DNA from: Oceanicella sp. SM1341
GTDB taxonomy: Bacteria > Pseudomonadota > Alphaproteobacteria > Rhodobacterales > Rhodobacteraceae
Assembly (NCBI RefSeq): GCF_003448965.1
Contig: NZ_QRGC01000003.1
Location: forward strand, 124,001-188,000
Reading direction: 5' to 3'
Length of the DNA stretch: 64,000 nucleotides
Position numbers and translations under genes: made by a program. Positions 45,989-57,887 of this stretch are shown piece after piece. Each line of letters opens with the position of its first letter. Within the stretch, counting starts at the first letter, position 1. The notes under the pieces were generated by a model that was given only the letters and a program-made list of their open reading frames with translations, was not told where the DNA came from and ran no database searches.

Positions 45989-48310
<2,322 letters not shown>

Positions 48311-48338
48311 GCCTCCCCCGCCACGGCGGACAGACAGG

Positions 48339-48365
48339 AAAGGCCGGCCCCCGGGGCCGGCCTTT
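48339..48365 (+). terminator. Rho-independent terminator of clpA
   Basis: AAAGGCCGGCCCC pairs with GGGGCCGGCCTTT almost end to end, 28 bases after the stop, with a terminal TTT. Confidence 0.85.
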
Positions 48366-48565
48366 CGCATTTGCAGCATGGGGCGCAAGAAAATTTCATC
48401 TCATGCCCCCTGATGTGCCCTGTTCTTTCCCCCCGCCCGCGTGCTACCACCCGGACCGGACAGAACAGGTGCAGTGCCCCCGCGGGCGCTGACGACGCCC
48501 GGGTCTCCCGGGCCGGACCCCAGATTTTGGCCCCGCAGCCCGGGGCCAGGCCAAGGAGAAGGAAG

Positions 48566-50398
48566 ATGCCCCAGTACCGTTCACGCCGTTCGACCCACGG
48601 GCGGAACATGGCCGGTGCGCGTGGTCTCTGGCGCGCCACCGGCATGACCGACGAGGATTTCGGCAAGCCGATCATCGCGGTGGTCAACTCGTTCACCGAG
48701 TTCGTGCCCGGCCATGTGCACCTCAAGGATCTCGGCCAGCTCGTGGCCCGCGAGATCGAGAAGGCCGGCGGCGTGGCGAAGGAGTTCAACACCATCGCGG
48801 TGGATGACGGCATCGCCATGGGCCATGACGGCATGCTCTACTCGCTGCCCTCGCGCGAGATCATCGCCGACAGCGTGGAGTACATGGTCAACGCCCATTG
48901 CGCCGACGCGATGGTCTGCATCTCCAACTGCGACAAGATCACCCCCGGCATGCTGATGGCCGCGATGCGCCTCAACATCCCGGTGGTCTTCGTGTCCGGC
49001 GGGCCGATGGAGGCCGGCAAGGTCACCATCGACGAGCTGGAAATGAAGGTCGACCTGGTCGACGCCATGGTCGCCGCCGCCGACGACACGCGCTCGGACG
49101 CGGAAGTGGAGGCGATCGAGCGCTCCGCCTGCCCCACCTGCGGCTCCTGCTCGGGCATGTTCACCGCCAACTCGATGAACTGCCTGACCGAGGCGCTCGG
49201 CCTCGCGCTGCCCGGCAACGGCTCGGTGCTCGCCACCCACGCCGACCGCCAGCGCCTGTTCGAGGAGGCCGGCCGGCTGATCGTGGACATCACCCGCCGC
49301 CACTACGAGATCGACGAGGCCGGCCTGCTGCCGCGCGAGATCGCGAATTTCGCCGCCTTCGAGAACGCGATGACCCTCGACATCTCGATGGGCGGCTCGA
49401 CCAACACCGTGCTCCACCTGCTCGCCGCCGCCCACGAGGGCGAGATCGACTTCACCATGGAGCACATCGACAAGCTGTCGCGCCACGTGCCGGTGCTGTG
49501 CAAGGTGGCGCCCTCGGTGGCCAACGTGCACATGGAGGACGTCCACCGCGCCGGCGGCATCATGGCGATCCTGGGCGAGCTGAACCGCGCCGGGCTGATC
49601 CACGACGATTGCGCCACCGTGCACGCCCCCAGCCTCGGCGAGGCGCTGGCGCGCTGGGACGTGACCGTGACCAACACGCCGGAGGTGCAGGACTTCTACC
49701 GCGCCGCCCCCGGCGGCGTGCGCACCAAGGTCGCCTTCTCGCAGTCCAACCGCTACAAGGAGCTCGACCTCGACCGCAAGTCCGGCACCATCCGCTCGCT
49801 CGAGAACGCCTACTCGAAGGACGGCGGCCTCGCGGTGCTCTCGGGCAATCTCGCCATCGACGGCTGCATCGTGAAGACCGCGGGCGTGGACGAGAGCATC
49901 CTGAAGTTCTCCGGCCCGGCCATCGTCTTCGAGAGCCAGGACAGCGCGGTGAGCGGCATCCTCACCGGCAAGGTGAAGGCGGGCGACGTGGTGGTGATCC
50001 GCTACGAGGGCCCGCAGGGCGGCCCGGGCATGCAGGAAATGCTCTACCCCACGAGCTACCTCAAGTCGAAGGGGCTGGGGAAGGCCTGTGCCCTGCTCAC
50101 CGACGGGCGGTTCTCCGGCGGCACCTCGGGCCTGTCCATCGGCCATGTCTCGCCGGAAGCGGCGGAAGGCGGGCTGATCGGCCTGGTCGAGACCGGCGAC
50201 ACGATCGAGATCGACATCCCCGGCCGCAGCATCCGCCTCGCGGTGGGCGACGACGTGCTGGAGGCCCGGCGCGCCGCGATGGGCGCCCTGCCCTGGGGCC
50301 CGGAGGAGCAGCGCACCCGGCAGGTGAGCAAGGCGTTGCGCGCCTATGCCGCCTTCGCGAGCTCGGCCGCAAAGGGCGCCGTGCGCATCCTGCCCTGA
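48566..50398 (+). CDS. ilvD: Dihydroxy-acid dehydratase
   Basis: The product is 610 aa. It dehydrates dihydroxy-isovalerate and dihydroxy-methylvalerate in branched-chain amino acid synthesis. Fe-S cysteines and Mg ligands are in '[12 protein letters not shown]', '[20 protein letters not shown]' and '[14 protein letters not shown]'. The C-terminal '[20 protein letters not shown]' is characteristic and separates IlvD from Edd. ATG at 48566 has a strong AAGGAGAAGGA ribosome site. Confidence 0.97.
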   Translation: MPQYRSRRSTHGRNMAGARGLWRATGMTDEDFGKPIIAVVNSFTEFVPGHVHLKDLGQLVAREIEKAGGVAKEFNTIAVDDGIAMGHDGMLYSLPSREIIADSVEYMVNAHCADAMVCISNCDKITPGMLMAAMRLNIPVVFVSGGPMEAGKVTIDELEMKVDLVDAMVAAADDTRSDAEVEAIERSACPTCGSCSGMFTANSMNCLTEALGLALPGNGSVLATHADRQRLFEEAGRLIVDITRRHYEIDEAGLLPREIANFAAFENAMTLDISMGGSTNTVLHLLAAAHEGEIDFTMEHIDKLSRHVPVLCKVAPSVANVHMEDVHRAGGIMAILGELNRAGLIHDDCATVHAPSLGEALARWDVTVTNTPEVQDFYRAAPGGVRTKVAFSQSNRYKELDLDRKSGTIRSLENAYSKDGGLAVLSGNLAIDGCIVKTAGVDESILKFSGPAIVFESQDSAVSGILTGKVKAGDVVVIRYEGPQGGPGMQEMLYPTSYLKSKGLGKACALLTDGRFSGGTSGLSIGHVSPEAAEGGLIGLVETGDTIEIDIPGRSIRLAVGDDVLEARRAAMGALPWGPEEQRTRQVSKALRAYAAFASSAAKGAVRILP

Positions 50399-50406
50399 CG
50401 CCTTGC

Positions 50407-50429
50407 GCGGCCCCGCCCGGCGGGGCCGC
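50407..50429. terminator. Hairpin between convergent ilvD and GntR-type gene
   Basis: GCGGCCCCGCC (50407-50417) pairs with GGCGGGGCCGC (50419-50429), a perfect 11-bp stem right after the ilvD stop. No T-run. Confidence 0.5.
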
Positions 50430-50439
50430 CGCCCCCGGC

Positions 50440-51192
50440 TCAGAAGCCGGAGATCAGCCTCAGGAAGGGCCGCGCCCCGTGGCCCCGCGCGCCCCGCACC
50501 CGCTCGAGGTAGAGGCGAACCGATTCGCCCAGCCCGTAGAGGTGTTCGCGCATCTGTGCCTGCGCGCGGATCGACTCGCGCGCGACGAGCGCGTTCACGA
50601 TGGCGCTGTGCTCGCGCACCGAGGCCTCGAACACCTCCTCCACCCCTTCCAGCCGCTGCACCACCGGCCCCACCCCGGCCGGCCCGGCCATGGGAATATT
50701 GGCGATCTGCCGCGACAGGGTGACGAGCGTGTCGTTGCCGCTTGCCTCGAGGATGGCCTCGTGGAAGGCGGTGTTGAGATCGAGAAAGGCCATCCGGCCC
50801 TCGGTAGGAATGCGCCCGCCGGTGAGCAGGCCGGCCATGGCCGCCACGTTCTCCGACAGGGCCCGGTGCACCTCGGCCGGCGGCTCCGTGCGCTCGGCGA
50901 TCAGCCGGCAGGCCATGGCCTCCAGCTCGCCGCGCACCCGGATGGCGTCAATGATCTCGCCCAGCGAGAAGGCCCGCACCAGGAAGCCGCGCTGGGGCTT
51001 GTAGACCAGCAACCCCTCCTGCGCGAGCGCCGCCAGCGCCAGCCGCACCGGGGTGCGCGACACTTCCAGCCGGCTCGCGAGAGCGATTTCCTGCAGGTGG
51101 CTGCCGGGCTCGAAGGCTCCCTCCAGAAGCATCTGGCGCAATTGTTCCGTAATCTGTTCCGATTGCGTGGTCATTCCGGAGAGTGCATCCAT
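50440..51192 (-). CDS. GntR-family regulator, FCD subfamily (second)
   Basis: The product is 250 aa. The winged helix is 'QLRQMLLEGAFEPGSHLQEI' and 'ASRLEVSRTPVRLALAALAQ'. The FCD domain has 'RGELEAMACRLIAER', 'DLNTAFHEAILEASGNDTLV' and 'REHSAIVNALVAR', with its metal-binding His and Asp residues intact. The start at 51192 is chosen; 51174 is also possible. Its target is unclear, since its neighbours ilvD and the RTX protease are unlikely. Confidence 0.82.
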   Translation of the reverse strand: MDALSGMTTQSEQITEQLRQMLLEGAFEPGSHLQEIALASRLEVSRTPVRLALAALAQEGLLVYKPQRGFLVRAFSLGEIIDAIRVRGELEAMACRLIAERTEPPAEVHRALSENVAAMAGLLTGGRIPTEGRMAFLDLNTAFHEAILEASGNDTLVTLSRQIANIPMAGPAGVGPVVQRLEGVEEVFEASVREHSAIVNALVARESIRAQAQMREHLYGLGESVRLYLERVRGARGHGARPFLRLISGF

Positions 51193-51365
51193 CTGTGAAG
51201 AGGCCTTCCCTCTAGGTATGCCGCGGGCCGGCAAAGGCAATGGTCCCGCCCGACCGTCCCTCCGGGGCTCTTCACCCGCCCTTAATCCCGCCGCACCTAA
51301 GGTGTCCCCGGGAAGCATGGGTTTGTCATGGCGGGGGGCCGCCATGAGGAAGAAGGGGTGTGGGG

Positions 51366-53402
51366 ATGGCAAATCCTTCGCAGGATATTTCGCATCTGTC
51401 CGGATATTTTTCGTGTCACTGCCCGGGCTGCGCGTCCGCGTCGGGCGGCGATGACGGCAGCGCCGTGGTGGGCTTCACCGCGGACAACGAGGGAGACGCC
51501 GGCGCGCCCGTGCGCGACGCCCAGCAGGGCACGGCGAGCTACCAGGTGGTGGGGGTGTCGGGCAACAACATCGACGGCCTGCTCTCCGGCATCAAGTGGA
51601 CCGAGCCGGAGATCACCTTCTCCTTCCCCGACTCGGCGAAGGCCTATTCCGCCAGCTATTCCGGCAGCCCCCAGGCGCTCGACTTCGCGGCCTTCGGCAC
51701 CGGCCAGGCCAACGTGGTGCGCGCCATCCTCGACCAGTACGCGGCGGTGAGCGGGCTGAGCTTCGTCGAGAGCACCGGCGCCGCCGCGGCCGGAGCCGAC
51801 ATGCGCTTCGCGCTGAGCGACGACCCCACCACCGCCTATGCCTACTACCCCTCGGCCGCCGAGGAAGGCGGGGATGTCTGGGTGCACAACGGCGTGCCGG
51901 ACTGGGCGGACACCGATGTCTTCGCGGCACCCCGGCAGGGCAACTATGCCTACCACACCTTCATCCACGAGATCGGCCATGCCGTGGGCCTGAAGCACGG
52001 CCACAGCGGCGGCGCCGGGAATGCCACCACGATGCTCGCCACCTGGGACTCGATGGAATACTCGGTGATGACCTACCGCTCCTACCAGAACGACCCGCTG
52101 GTGGGCGGCTACTCGAACGAGACCTGGGGCTATGCCCAGTCGCTGATGATGTACGACATCGCGGCGCTTCAGACCATGTATGGCGCGAACTACGACACCA
52201 ATGCCGGCAACACGACCTACACCTTCTCCGACACCACCGGCGAGATGATGGTAAACGGCCGCAGCGCCGGCACGCCGGGCGAAAATCGCGTGTTCCGCAC
52301 CGTCTGGGACGGCGGCGGGCGCGACACCTACGACTTCTCCTCCTACCGCACCGATCTCGCGATCGACCTCACCCCCGGCCAGTACGCCGACCTTGACCGC
52401 GGCGGCACCGCCCAGCGCGCCTATCTCGGCGACGGGCACTATGCCCGCGGCCACGTGTTCAACGCGCTCGACTTCGGCGGAGACGGGCGGGCACTGATCG
52501 AGAATGCCATCGGCGGCCGCGGCGCGGACCGTATCGTGGGCAACAGCGCCGCCAACGTGCTCACCGGAATGGGCGGCAAGGATTCGCTCTTCGGCGCGGC
52601 GGGCAACGACCGGCTGATCGGCGCGGCGGACCGCGACTTCCTGCACGGCGGCACCGGCAACGACGAGCTGCACGGCGGCTCGGGCAACGACGACCTCGTC
52701 GGCTTCGACGGCGCCGACCGCATCTACGGCGGCGAGGGGCGCGACTATATCCTCGGCGGCAACGACAACGACCTCATCGTCGGCGGCACCGGGGACGACC
52801 GCATCTTCGGCGGCGAGGGCAAGGACCGCATCCGCGGCGATGACGGCAACGACTACATCGAGGGCGGCAACGAGCGCGACCTGCTGCTGGGCAGCGCGGG
52901 AGACGACAACCTCGTCGGCGGCTCGGGCGACGACCTGATCTTCGGCGGCACCGACGACGACGTGCTCGACGGCGGCAGCGGCCGCGACCTGCTCGCCGGC
53001 GACGAGGGCAACGACCGTCTCTCCGGTGGCGACGACTGGGACCGGCTCTACGGCGGCGAGGGCAACGACGTGCTCGTCGGCGGCGAGGGCCGTGACCGCC
53101 TGTTCGGCGACGACGGCAACGACCGGCTCATCGGCGGCTCGGACGGCGACGTGCTCTACGGCGGCGCCGGCGCCGACACCTTCGTGCTGGGCACCGGCGC
53201 GGCCGGCGACCTGGTGCGCGACTTCGACCCCACGGTCGACCACATCGACCTGCGCACCGACGGCGCCTCCTTCGCGGAGCTGGAGCTCATCGACCACCCC
53301 GAGGGCGTGGTGGTGCGCGGCCTGCACGGCTCGATGCGCCTCGTCGGCGTGACGGCGGACGAGCTCACCCCCGACCATTTCATCCTGCCCGAAGCCGGCT
53401 GA
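51366..53402 (+). CDS. Serralysin-like (M10) metalloprotease with RTX repeats
   Basis: The product is 678 aa without a classical signal peptide. The zinc site is 'HTFIHEIGHAVGLKHGH' at about 199-214, with the Met-turn 'YSVMTYRSY'. Residues of about 395-600 hold more than ten GGxGxDxUx nonapeptide repeats that bind Ca2+ ('GGTGNDELHGGSGNDDLVG' in part). These are normally secreted by type I ABC exporters through a C-terminal signal; none is encoded in the window. An unusual cysteine-rich motif, CHCPGC, is near residue 18. The start follows GAAGAAGGGG. Confidence 0.9.
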   Translation: MANPSQDISHLSGYFSCHCPGCASASGGDDGSAVVGFTADNEGDAGAPVRDAQQGTASYQVVGVSGNNIDGLLSGIKWTEPEITFSFPDSAKAYSASYSGSPQALDFAAFGTGQANVVRAILDQYAAVSGLSFVESTGAAAAGADMRFALSDDPTTAYAYYPSAAEEGGDVWVHNGVPDWADTDVFAAPRQGNYAYHTFIHEIGHAVGLKHGHSGGAGNATTMLATWDSMEYSVMTYRSYQNDPLVGGYSNETWGYAQSLMMYDIAALQTMYGANYDTNAGNTTYTFSDTTGEMMVNGRSAGTPGENRVFRTVWDGGGRDTYDFSSYRTDLAIDLTPGQYADLDRGGTAQRAYLGDGHYARGHVFNALDFGGDGRALIENAIGGRGADRIVGNSAANVLTGMGGKDSLFGAAGNDRLIGAADRDFLHGGTGNDELHGGSGNDDLVGFDGADRIYGGEGRDYILGGNDNDLIVGGTGDDRIFGGEGKDRIRGDDGNDYIEGGNERDLLLGSAGDDNLVGGSGDDLIFGGTDDDVLDGGSGRDLLAGDEGNDRLSGGDDWDRLYGGEGNDVLVGGEGRDRLFGDDGNDRLIGGSDGDVLYGGAGADTFVLGTGAAGDLVRDFDPTVDHIDLRTDGASFAELELIDHPEGVVVRGLHGSMRLVGVTADELTPDHFILPEAG

Positions 53403-53558
53403 CCCCCCGCCCGGAGCGGCCCGGACCTGACCGATGGTCTGTCACCGGGCCGCCACAGCCATGCTTGCGGTGCATGGCACCCATACGCAGACCCCCTTTA
53501 TTCACCCCGGATGATCTGGTTAACCTTGTTCCGGGATATGAAACTCGCTGGGGGGCAC

Positions 53559-54878
53559 ATGAAATTCCTGCCACGTCTGCTGAGCCGCATCATCCATGCG
53601 GGCACTCTGACCCTGACCGTACCGGACGGCCGGGTCCATGAATTCCGGGGCACTGCCGCCGGACCACACGTGAAGATCCGGATCACCGACCCGTCGCTCG
53701 ACTGGAAGATCTTCCTCAAGCCGGAGCTTGCCGGCGCCGAAGCCTACATGGACGGCAAGCTGATCGTGGAGGACGGCGACGCCTACTCCCTGCTCCAGCT
53801 GATCTTCCTCAACAAGGGCGACTTCGACAATTCCGCCGGGCAGCGCTTCTGGTACGCGCTCAGCGTCACCTTCCGGCGCTACCTGCAGTACAACCCGCTG
53901 GCGAAGGCCCGGCGCAACGCCGGCCACCACTACAACACCGGCAACGACTTCTACCGCATGTGGCTCGACGAGGACATGCAGTACTCCTGCGCCTACTTCC
54001 CCACCGGGCAGGAGACGCTGGAAGAGGCGCAGGTGCTCAAGAAGCGCCACATCGCGGCGAAGATGGGCCTCGCGCCCGGACAGAAGGTGCTCGACATCGG
54101 CTGCGGATGGGGCGGAATGGCGCTCTACCTGGCTGCCGTGGCCGATGTGGAGGTAACCGGAGTCACCCTCGCCGAGGAACAGCTCAAGGTCGCCCGGGCC
54201 CGCGCGAAGGCGGCCGGGCTGGAAGACCGGGTGAAGTTCGAGCTGCGCGACTACCGCGAGGTCACCGAGACCTATGACCGCGTGGTGTCGGTGGGCATGC
54301 TCGAGCATGTCGGCATCAACCACCTCGGCGAGTATTTCCGCAAGGTGAACGACGTGCTCAAGCCCGATGGCGTGGCGCTGATCCACTCCATCTCCAGCCG
54401 CACCCCGCCCTCGACCACGGGGCCGTTCCTGCGCAAGTACATCTTCCCCGGCGGCTACGCGCCCTCGGTGTCCGAATCGATGACCTGCGTCGAGCATTCC
54501 GGCCTCTGGCTGCTCGATTCGGAGATCTGGCGGGTGCATTACGCCCCGACGCTGATGCACTGGCGCCAGCGTTTCATGGCCCGGCGCGACGAGGCGGTGG
54601 CGATGTACGACGAGCGCTTCGCGCGGATGTGGGAATTCTACCTCGCCGCCTGCGAATGCGCCTTCCGCTACGGCGACAGCCACGTCTTCCAGTTCCAGCT
54701 CGGGCGAGACCGCGCCGCGATGCCCCTGCACCGCGACTATGTCGCCGGCGCCGCGGCCAAGCTCGCTGCCCGCGAGGCGGAGGCGATCCCGCGGATCAAT
54801 GCCGCCACCCGCACCGTGTTCGGCGAGGCGGCGGACATGCCCACTCCCGCGGCGATGGCGGTCTACGAGAACAGCTGA
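53559..54878 (+). CDS. cfa: Cyclopropane-fatty-acyl-phospholipid synthase family protein
   Basis: The product is 439 aa from ATG 53559 (GGGGGG upstream); ATG 53538 is also in frame. It adds a methylene group from SAM to unsaturated acyl chains of membrane phospholipids. The SAM site is 'KVLDIGCGWGGMALYLA', with 'VTLAEEQLKVARARA' and 'VSVGMLEHVGINHLGEYFRK'. 'HHYNTGNDFYRMWLDEDMQY' and 'SCAYFPTGQETL' are typical of Cfa and of related mycolic acid cyclopropane synthases. A methyltransferase acting on a different lipid is possible. Confidence 0.9.
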   Translation: MKFLPRLLSRIIHAGTLTLTVPDGRVHEFRGTAAGPHVKIRITDPSLDWKIFLKPELAGAEAYMDGKLIVEDGDAYSLLQLIFLNKGDFDNSAGQRFWYALSVTFRRYLQYNPLAKARRNAGHHYNTGNDFYRMWLDEDMQYSCAYFPTGQETLEEAQVLKKRHIAAKMGLAPGQKVLDIGCGWGGMALYLAAVADVEVTGVTLAEEQLKVARARAKAAGLEDRVKFELRDYREVTETYDRVVSVGMLEHVGINHLGEYFRKVNDVLKPDGVALIHSISSRTPPSTTGPFLRKYIFPGGYAPSVSESMTCVEHSGLWLLDSEIWRVHYAPTLMHWRQRFMARRDEAVAMYDERFARMWEFYLAACECAFRYGDSHVFQFQLGRDRAAMPLHRDYVAGAAAKLAAREAEAIPRINAATRTVFGEAADMPTPAAMAVYENS

Positions 54879-54928
54879 CACGCACCCGGGCCGGTGACGG
54901 CCCGGGTCCCCGCGAGGAGAGAGACGCA

Positions 54929-55339
54929 ATGACCCTGATGCCCCCGCTCGCGGCCGTGATGCTCACGGCCGGGCTCTGCGGCCTGATCGCGCTGTGGCTG
55001 ATGGCTCATGTCGGCCGGATGCGCGACACGCTCTCCATCCCCATGGGCGATGGCGGCCACCCGCGGATGATCCGCGCCATGCGGGGCCAGGCGAATTTCA
55101 TCGAGTTCGTGCCCCTCACCCTGGTGTTCATGGTGCTGCTGGCGCTCTCCGGCTGGGGGACGCTGGTGCTCTATGCCATCGGGGCCGCGCTGGTGGTGGG
55201 GCGGTTCCTGCACGCGCTGCATTTCACCGCCGCAGATGCGCCGCGCTGGCAGCGCAGCGGCGGGGCGGCGCTGAGCGGGCTCGCGGTGCTGGCCTGCACG
55301 GTGCTGCTGCTGGTCACCTGGGCGGGGATGGTGTTCTGA
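54929..55339 (+). CDS. MAPEG-family membrane protein
   Basis: The product is 136 aa with four membrane helices (about 7-26, 56-77, 79-96 and 112-133). 'RMIRAMRGQANFIEFVPLTL' is the family motif, with the Arg/Asn-Glu pairing on helix 2. MAPEG proteins include glutathione S-transferases and leukotriene synthases; bacterial members like this are uncharacterised. GAGGAGAG precedes the ATG. Confidence 0.85.
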   Translation: MTLMPPLAAVMLTAGLCGLIALWLMAHVGRMRDTLSIPMGDGGHPRMIRAMRGQANFIEFVPLTLVFMVLLALSGWGTLVLYAIGAALVVGRFLHALHFTAADAPRWQRSGGAALSGLAVLACTVLLLVTWAGMVF

Positions 55340-55391
55340 GCCGGCGCCGCGGGGCCTTGACCCTCCCCGCGTTTCCATGCCTCCTGCGGGC

Positions 55392-56738
55392 ATGACAGCA
55401 GCGCTCGAACCTCTCTGCGCCCAGCTGCTCGACGCCGCCCGCAAGGCCGGGGCCGAAGCCGCCGACGCAATCGCCCTTTCCGGAGAAACCCTCTCCGTCG
55501 ATCTTCACAAATCCGCGCTCGACCATGCCGAGCGTGCCGAGGGCATCGACATCGGCCTGCGCGTGCTCATCGGGCAGCGCCAGGCCTGCGTCTCCTCCTC
55601 CGACGTGCGGCCCGACACCATCGCCGCCCTCGCCGAGCGCGCCGTGGCCATGGCCCGCGAGGCGCCGGAAGACCCCTGGATCGGCCTCGCCACCCCCGAC
55701 CAGCTGGTGACCGACTGGGACGCGGGCGCGCTCGAGCTCGACGACCATGCCCCCGCCCCCGGGCCCGAGTGGCTCGAGGAGCAGGGCCGGGTGCTGGAAG
55801 CAGCAGCTCTCGCCGTGCCCGGTGTCGCCCAGGTGCAGGGCGCCGGCGCCGGCTGGGGCCGCACCCATGTGCATCTCGCTGCAACCAACGGATTTTCGGG
55901 CGGCTACTCGCGCAGTTCCACCTCGCTGCACTGCACCGCCATCGCCGGCGAAGGCCTGGGGATGGAGCGGGACTATGCCGCCGAATCGCGCATCTTTGCC
56001 GCCGACATGCCCCGGGCCGAGGGCATCGGCCGGCTGGCGGGCGAGCGCGCGGTGGCCAACCTCGGCGCCAAGAAGCCGCCCACCGGCGCTTACCCGGTGC
56101 TGTTCGACGAGCGCATCTCCGGCAGCCTCATCGCCCATCTCACCGCCGCGGTGAACGGTGCGGCGGTGGCCCGCGGCTCGAGCTGGCTGGCCGACGCGGT
56201 GGGCACCGCCGTGCTTCCCGCCGGCATGGACCTGGTGGAGGACCCGCTGCGGCGCCGCACCTCCGGCTCGCGCCCCTTCGACGCCGAGGGCCTCGCCTCC
56301 CGCGCCCGCCACGTGGTGCGCGACGGCGTGCTCACCGGCTGGACGCTCGACCTCGCCACCGGCCGGCAGCTCGGGTTTCCCAGCACCGCCAGTGCCGCGC
56401 GCGGCGTGGGCAGCGCGCCGGGGCCCAGCACCGGAAACCTGGTGCTCACCCCCGGGCACCGCAGCCGCGACGAGCTGATCGCCGAGATGGGCACCGGCCT
56501 CATCGTCACCTCGATGATTGGCGCCTCGATCAACCCCACCACCGGCGACTACTCGCGCGGGGCCTCCGGCTTCTGGGTGGAAAACGGCGAGATCGTGCGC
56601 CCGGTGAACGAATGCACCGTGGCCGGCAACCTGCGCCGCATGCTCACCACGCTGGTGGCCGCGAACGACGGGCGGCCGCACCTCTCGCGGGTGATCCCGA
56701 GCCTGCTCGTCGAGGGGCTCACCATTGCAGGTGGATGA
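55392..56738 (+). CDS. pmbA: TldD/PmbA-family metalloprotease subunit PmbA (TldE)
   Basis: The product is 448 aa. Together with TldD it forms a zinc protease that processes small peptides, such as microcin and pyrroloquinoline quinone-type precursors. It lacks the HEXXH motif, as TldE/PmbA does, and shows 'FDERISGSLIAHLTAAVNG', 'GASINPTTGDYSRGASGFWVE' and 'VAGNLRRMLTTLV'. TldD is not in this window. ATG at 55377 is an alternative. The 3' end overlaps the phosphatase gene by about 8-14 bases. Confidence 0.9.
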   Translation: MTAALEPLCAQLLDAARKAGAEAADAIALSGETLSVDLHKSALDHAERAEGIDIGLRVLIGQRQACVSSSDVRPDTIAALAERAVAMAREAPEDPWIGLATPDQLVTDWDAGALELDDHAPAPGPEWLEEQGRVLEAAALAVPGVAQVQGAGAGWGRTHVHLAATNGFSGGYSRSSTSLHCTAIAGEGLGMERDYAAESRIFAADMPRAEGIGRLAGERAVANLGAKKPPTGAYPVLFDERISGSLIAHLTAAVNGAAVARGSSWLADAVGTAVLPAGMDLVEDPLRRRTSGSRPFDAEGLASRARHVVRDGVLTGWTLDLATGRQLGFPSTASAARGVGSAPGPSTGNLVLTPGHRSRDELIAEMGTGLIVTSMIGASINPTTGDYSRGASGFWVENGEIVRPVNECTVAGNLRRMLTTLVAANDGRPHLSRVIPSLLVEGLTIAGG

Positions 56739-57501
56739 CGACCTCGCGCTCATAACCGAGGCCGCGCTGGCGGCCGGCGAGATCGCGGCGCGGCACTTCC
56801 GCTCCGACCTCGAGACCTGGGACAAGGGCGGCGGCCAGGGCCCGGTCTCCGAGGCGGATCTCGAGATCGACGCCTTCCTAAACCAGTGGCTCCTCGCGCG
56901 CCGGCCGGACTACGGCTGGCTGAGCGAGGAGACCGAGGACGACGAGGCCCGCCTCGCCCGCCCCCGGGTGTTCATCGTCGACCCGATCGACGGCACCCGC
57001 GCCTTCATCGCCGGCCAGCCCACCTTCTCGCATTCCATCGCCATCGTCGAGGCGGGGCAGGTGATCGCCGGCGTGGTGCACCTGCCGATGAAGAACCGCA
57101 CCTTCGCCGCCCGCATCGGCGGCGGCGCCACGCTCAACGGCGCGCCCATCGCCCCCTCCCCGCGCACCGAGGTGGAGGGCGCCCGGGTGCTGTGCAATTC
57201 CGCCGCCCTGGTGCCCGCGCACTGGCGCGACGGAGCGGTGCCGGCGGTGGAGCGGCACTTCCGCTCCTCGCTCGCCTACCGGCTCTGCCTCGTGGCGCAG
57301 GGCCGCTTCGACGCCATGCTCACCCTGCGCGATGCCTGGGAATGGGACGTGGCGGCGGGCGACCTGATCGCCCGCGAGGCCGGCGCGCGGGTCGAGACCG
57401 CCGGCGGCGCGGCCCCGCGCTACAACAATCCCCGGCCGCTGCTGCCGGGCATGGTGGCCGCCGGCCCAGGGCTGATGCCCGGGTTGATGGCCCGCCTTTG
57501 A
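56731..57501 (+). CDS. Inositol monophosphatase/CysQ-family phosphatase
   Basis: The product is 256 aa from GTG 56731; TTG at 56725 is also possible. Motifs of the Mg-dependent family are 'PVSEADLEIDAFLNQWL', 'WLSEETEDD' (Glu ligand), 'FIVDPIDGTRAFIAG' and 'WEWDVAAGDLIAREAGAR'. It may act on 3'-phosphoadenosine 5'-phosphate, as CysQ does, or on inositol phosphates. It overlaps pmbA. Confidence 0.86.
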   Translation: MDDDLALITEAALAAGEIAARHFRSDLETWDKGGGQGPVSEADLEIDAFLNQWLLARRPDYGWLSEETEDDEARLARPRVFIVDPIDGTRAFIAGQPTFSHSIAIVEAGQVIAGVVHLPMKNRTFAARIGGGATLNGAPIAPSPRTEVEGARVLCNSAALVPAHWRDGAVPAVERHFRSSLAYRLCLVAQGRFDAMLTLRDAWEWDVAAGDLIAREAGARVETAGGAAPRYNNPRPLLPGMVAAGPGLMPGLMARL

Positions 57502-57585
57502 AGCGAATTTTCGCGCTTCCGCCGGCCGCTCCCCCCTGGCGGATCTCGCACCGTTCACCCTTGCGTGGCACCATTCCGCCCGCAT

Positions 57586-57613
57586 TTGACCTCCGCGCTC
57601 GCGGCGGTATTGT
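57586..57613 (+). promoter_or_regulatory. Candidate promoter for DUF4170-DUF374-waaA-lpxK
   Basis: TTGACC (57586-57591), 16 bases, TATTGT (57608-57613) precede the ATG at 57642 by about 28 bases. Confidence 0.45.
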
Positions 57614-57641
57614 GCAGCGCAAATGTCAGAAAGGACGTCCC

Positions 57642-57884
57642 ATGGTTCAGCGCCTGCATCTCGTCTTCGGGGGCGAGCTCGTCGACCCCCAGTCCACCCA
57701 GTTCGCCAATGTCGACGAAATCGACGTCGTCGGCATCTTTCCCAACTACGCCACCGCCTACAACGCCTGGAAGGCGAAGGCCCAGGCCACGGTGGACAGC
57801 GCCCAGACGCGCTATTTCATCGCCCACCTGCACCGGCTGCGTGACGAGGAAGTCTCCTCGAGCCCGACCGCGAAACTGGGCTGA
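57642..57884 (+). CDS. DUF4170 family protein
   Basis: The product is 80 aa with no membrane helix. 'LVFGGELVDPQSTQFANVDE' and 'IVGIFPNYATAYNAWKAKAQ'-type sequence (VVGIFPNYATAYNAWKAKAQ) is the DUF4170 core. It precedes the DUF374 and KDO-transferase genes by 3 bases, so a small part of the lipopolysaccharide pathway or its control is implied. Ribosome site AGAAAGGA. Confidence 0.82.
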   Translation: MVQRLHLVFGGELVDPQSTQFANVDEIDVVGIFPNYATAYNAWKAKAQATVDSAQTRYFIAHLHRLRDEEVSSSPTAKLG

Positions 57885-57887
57885 CCG

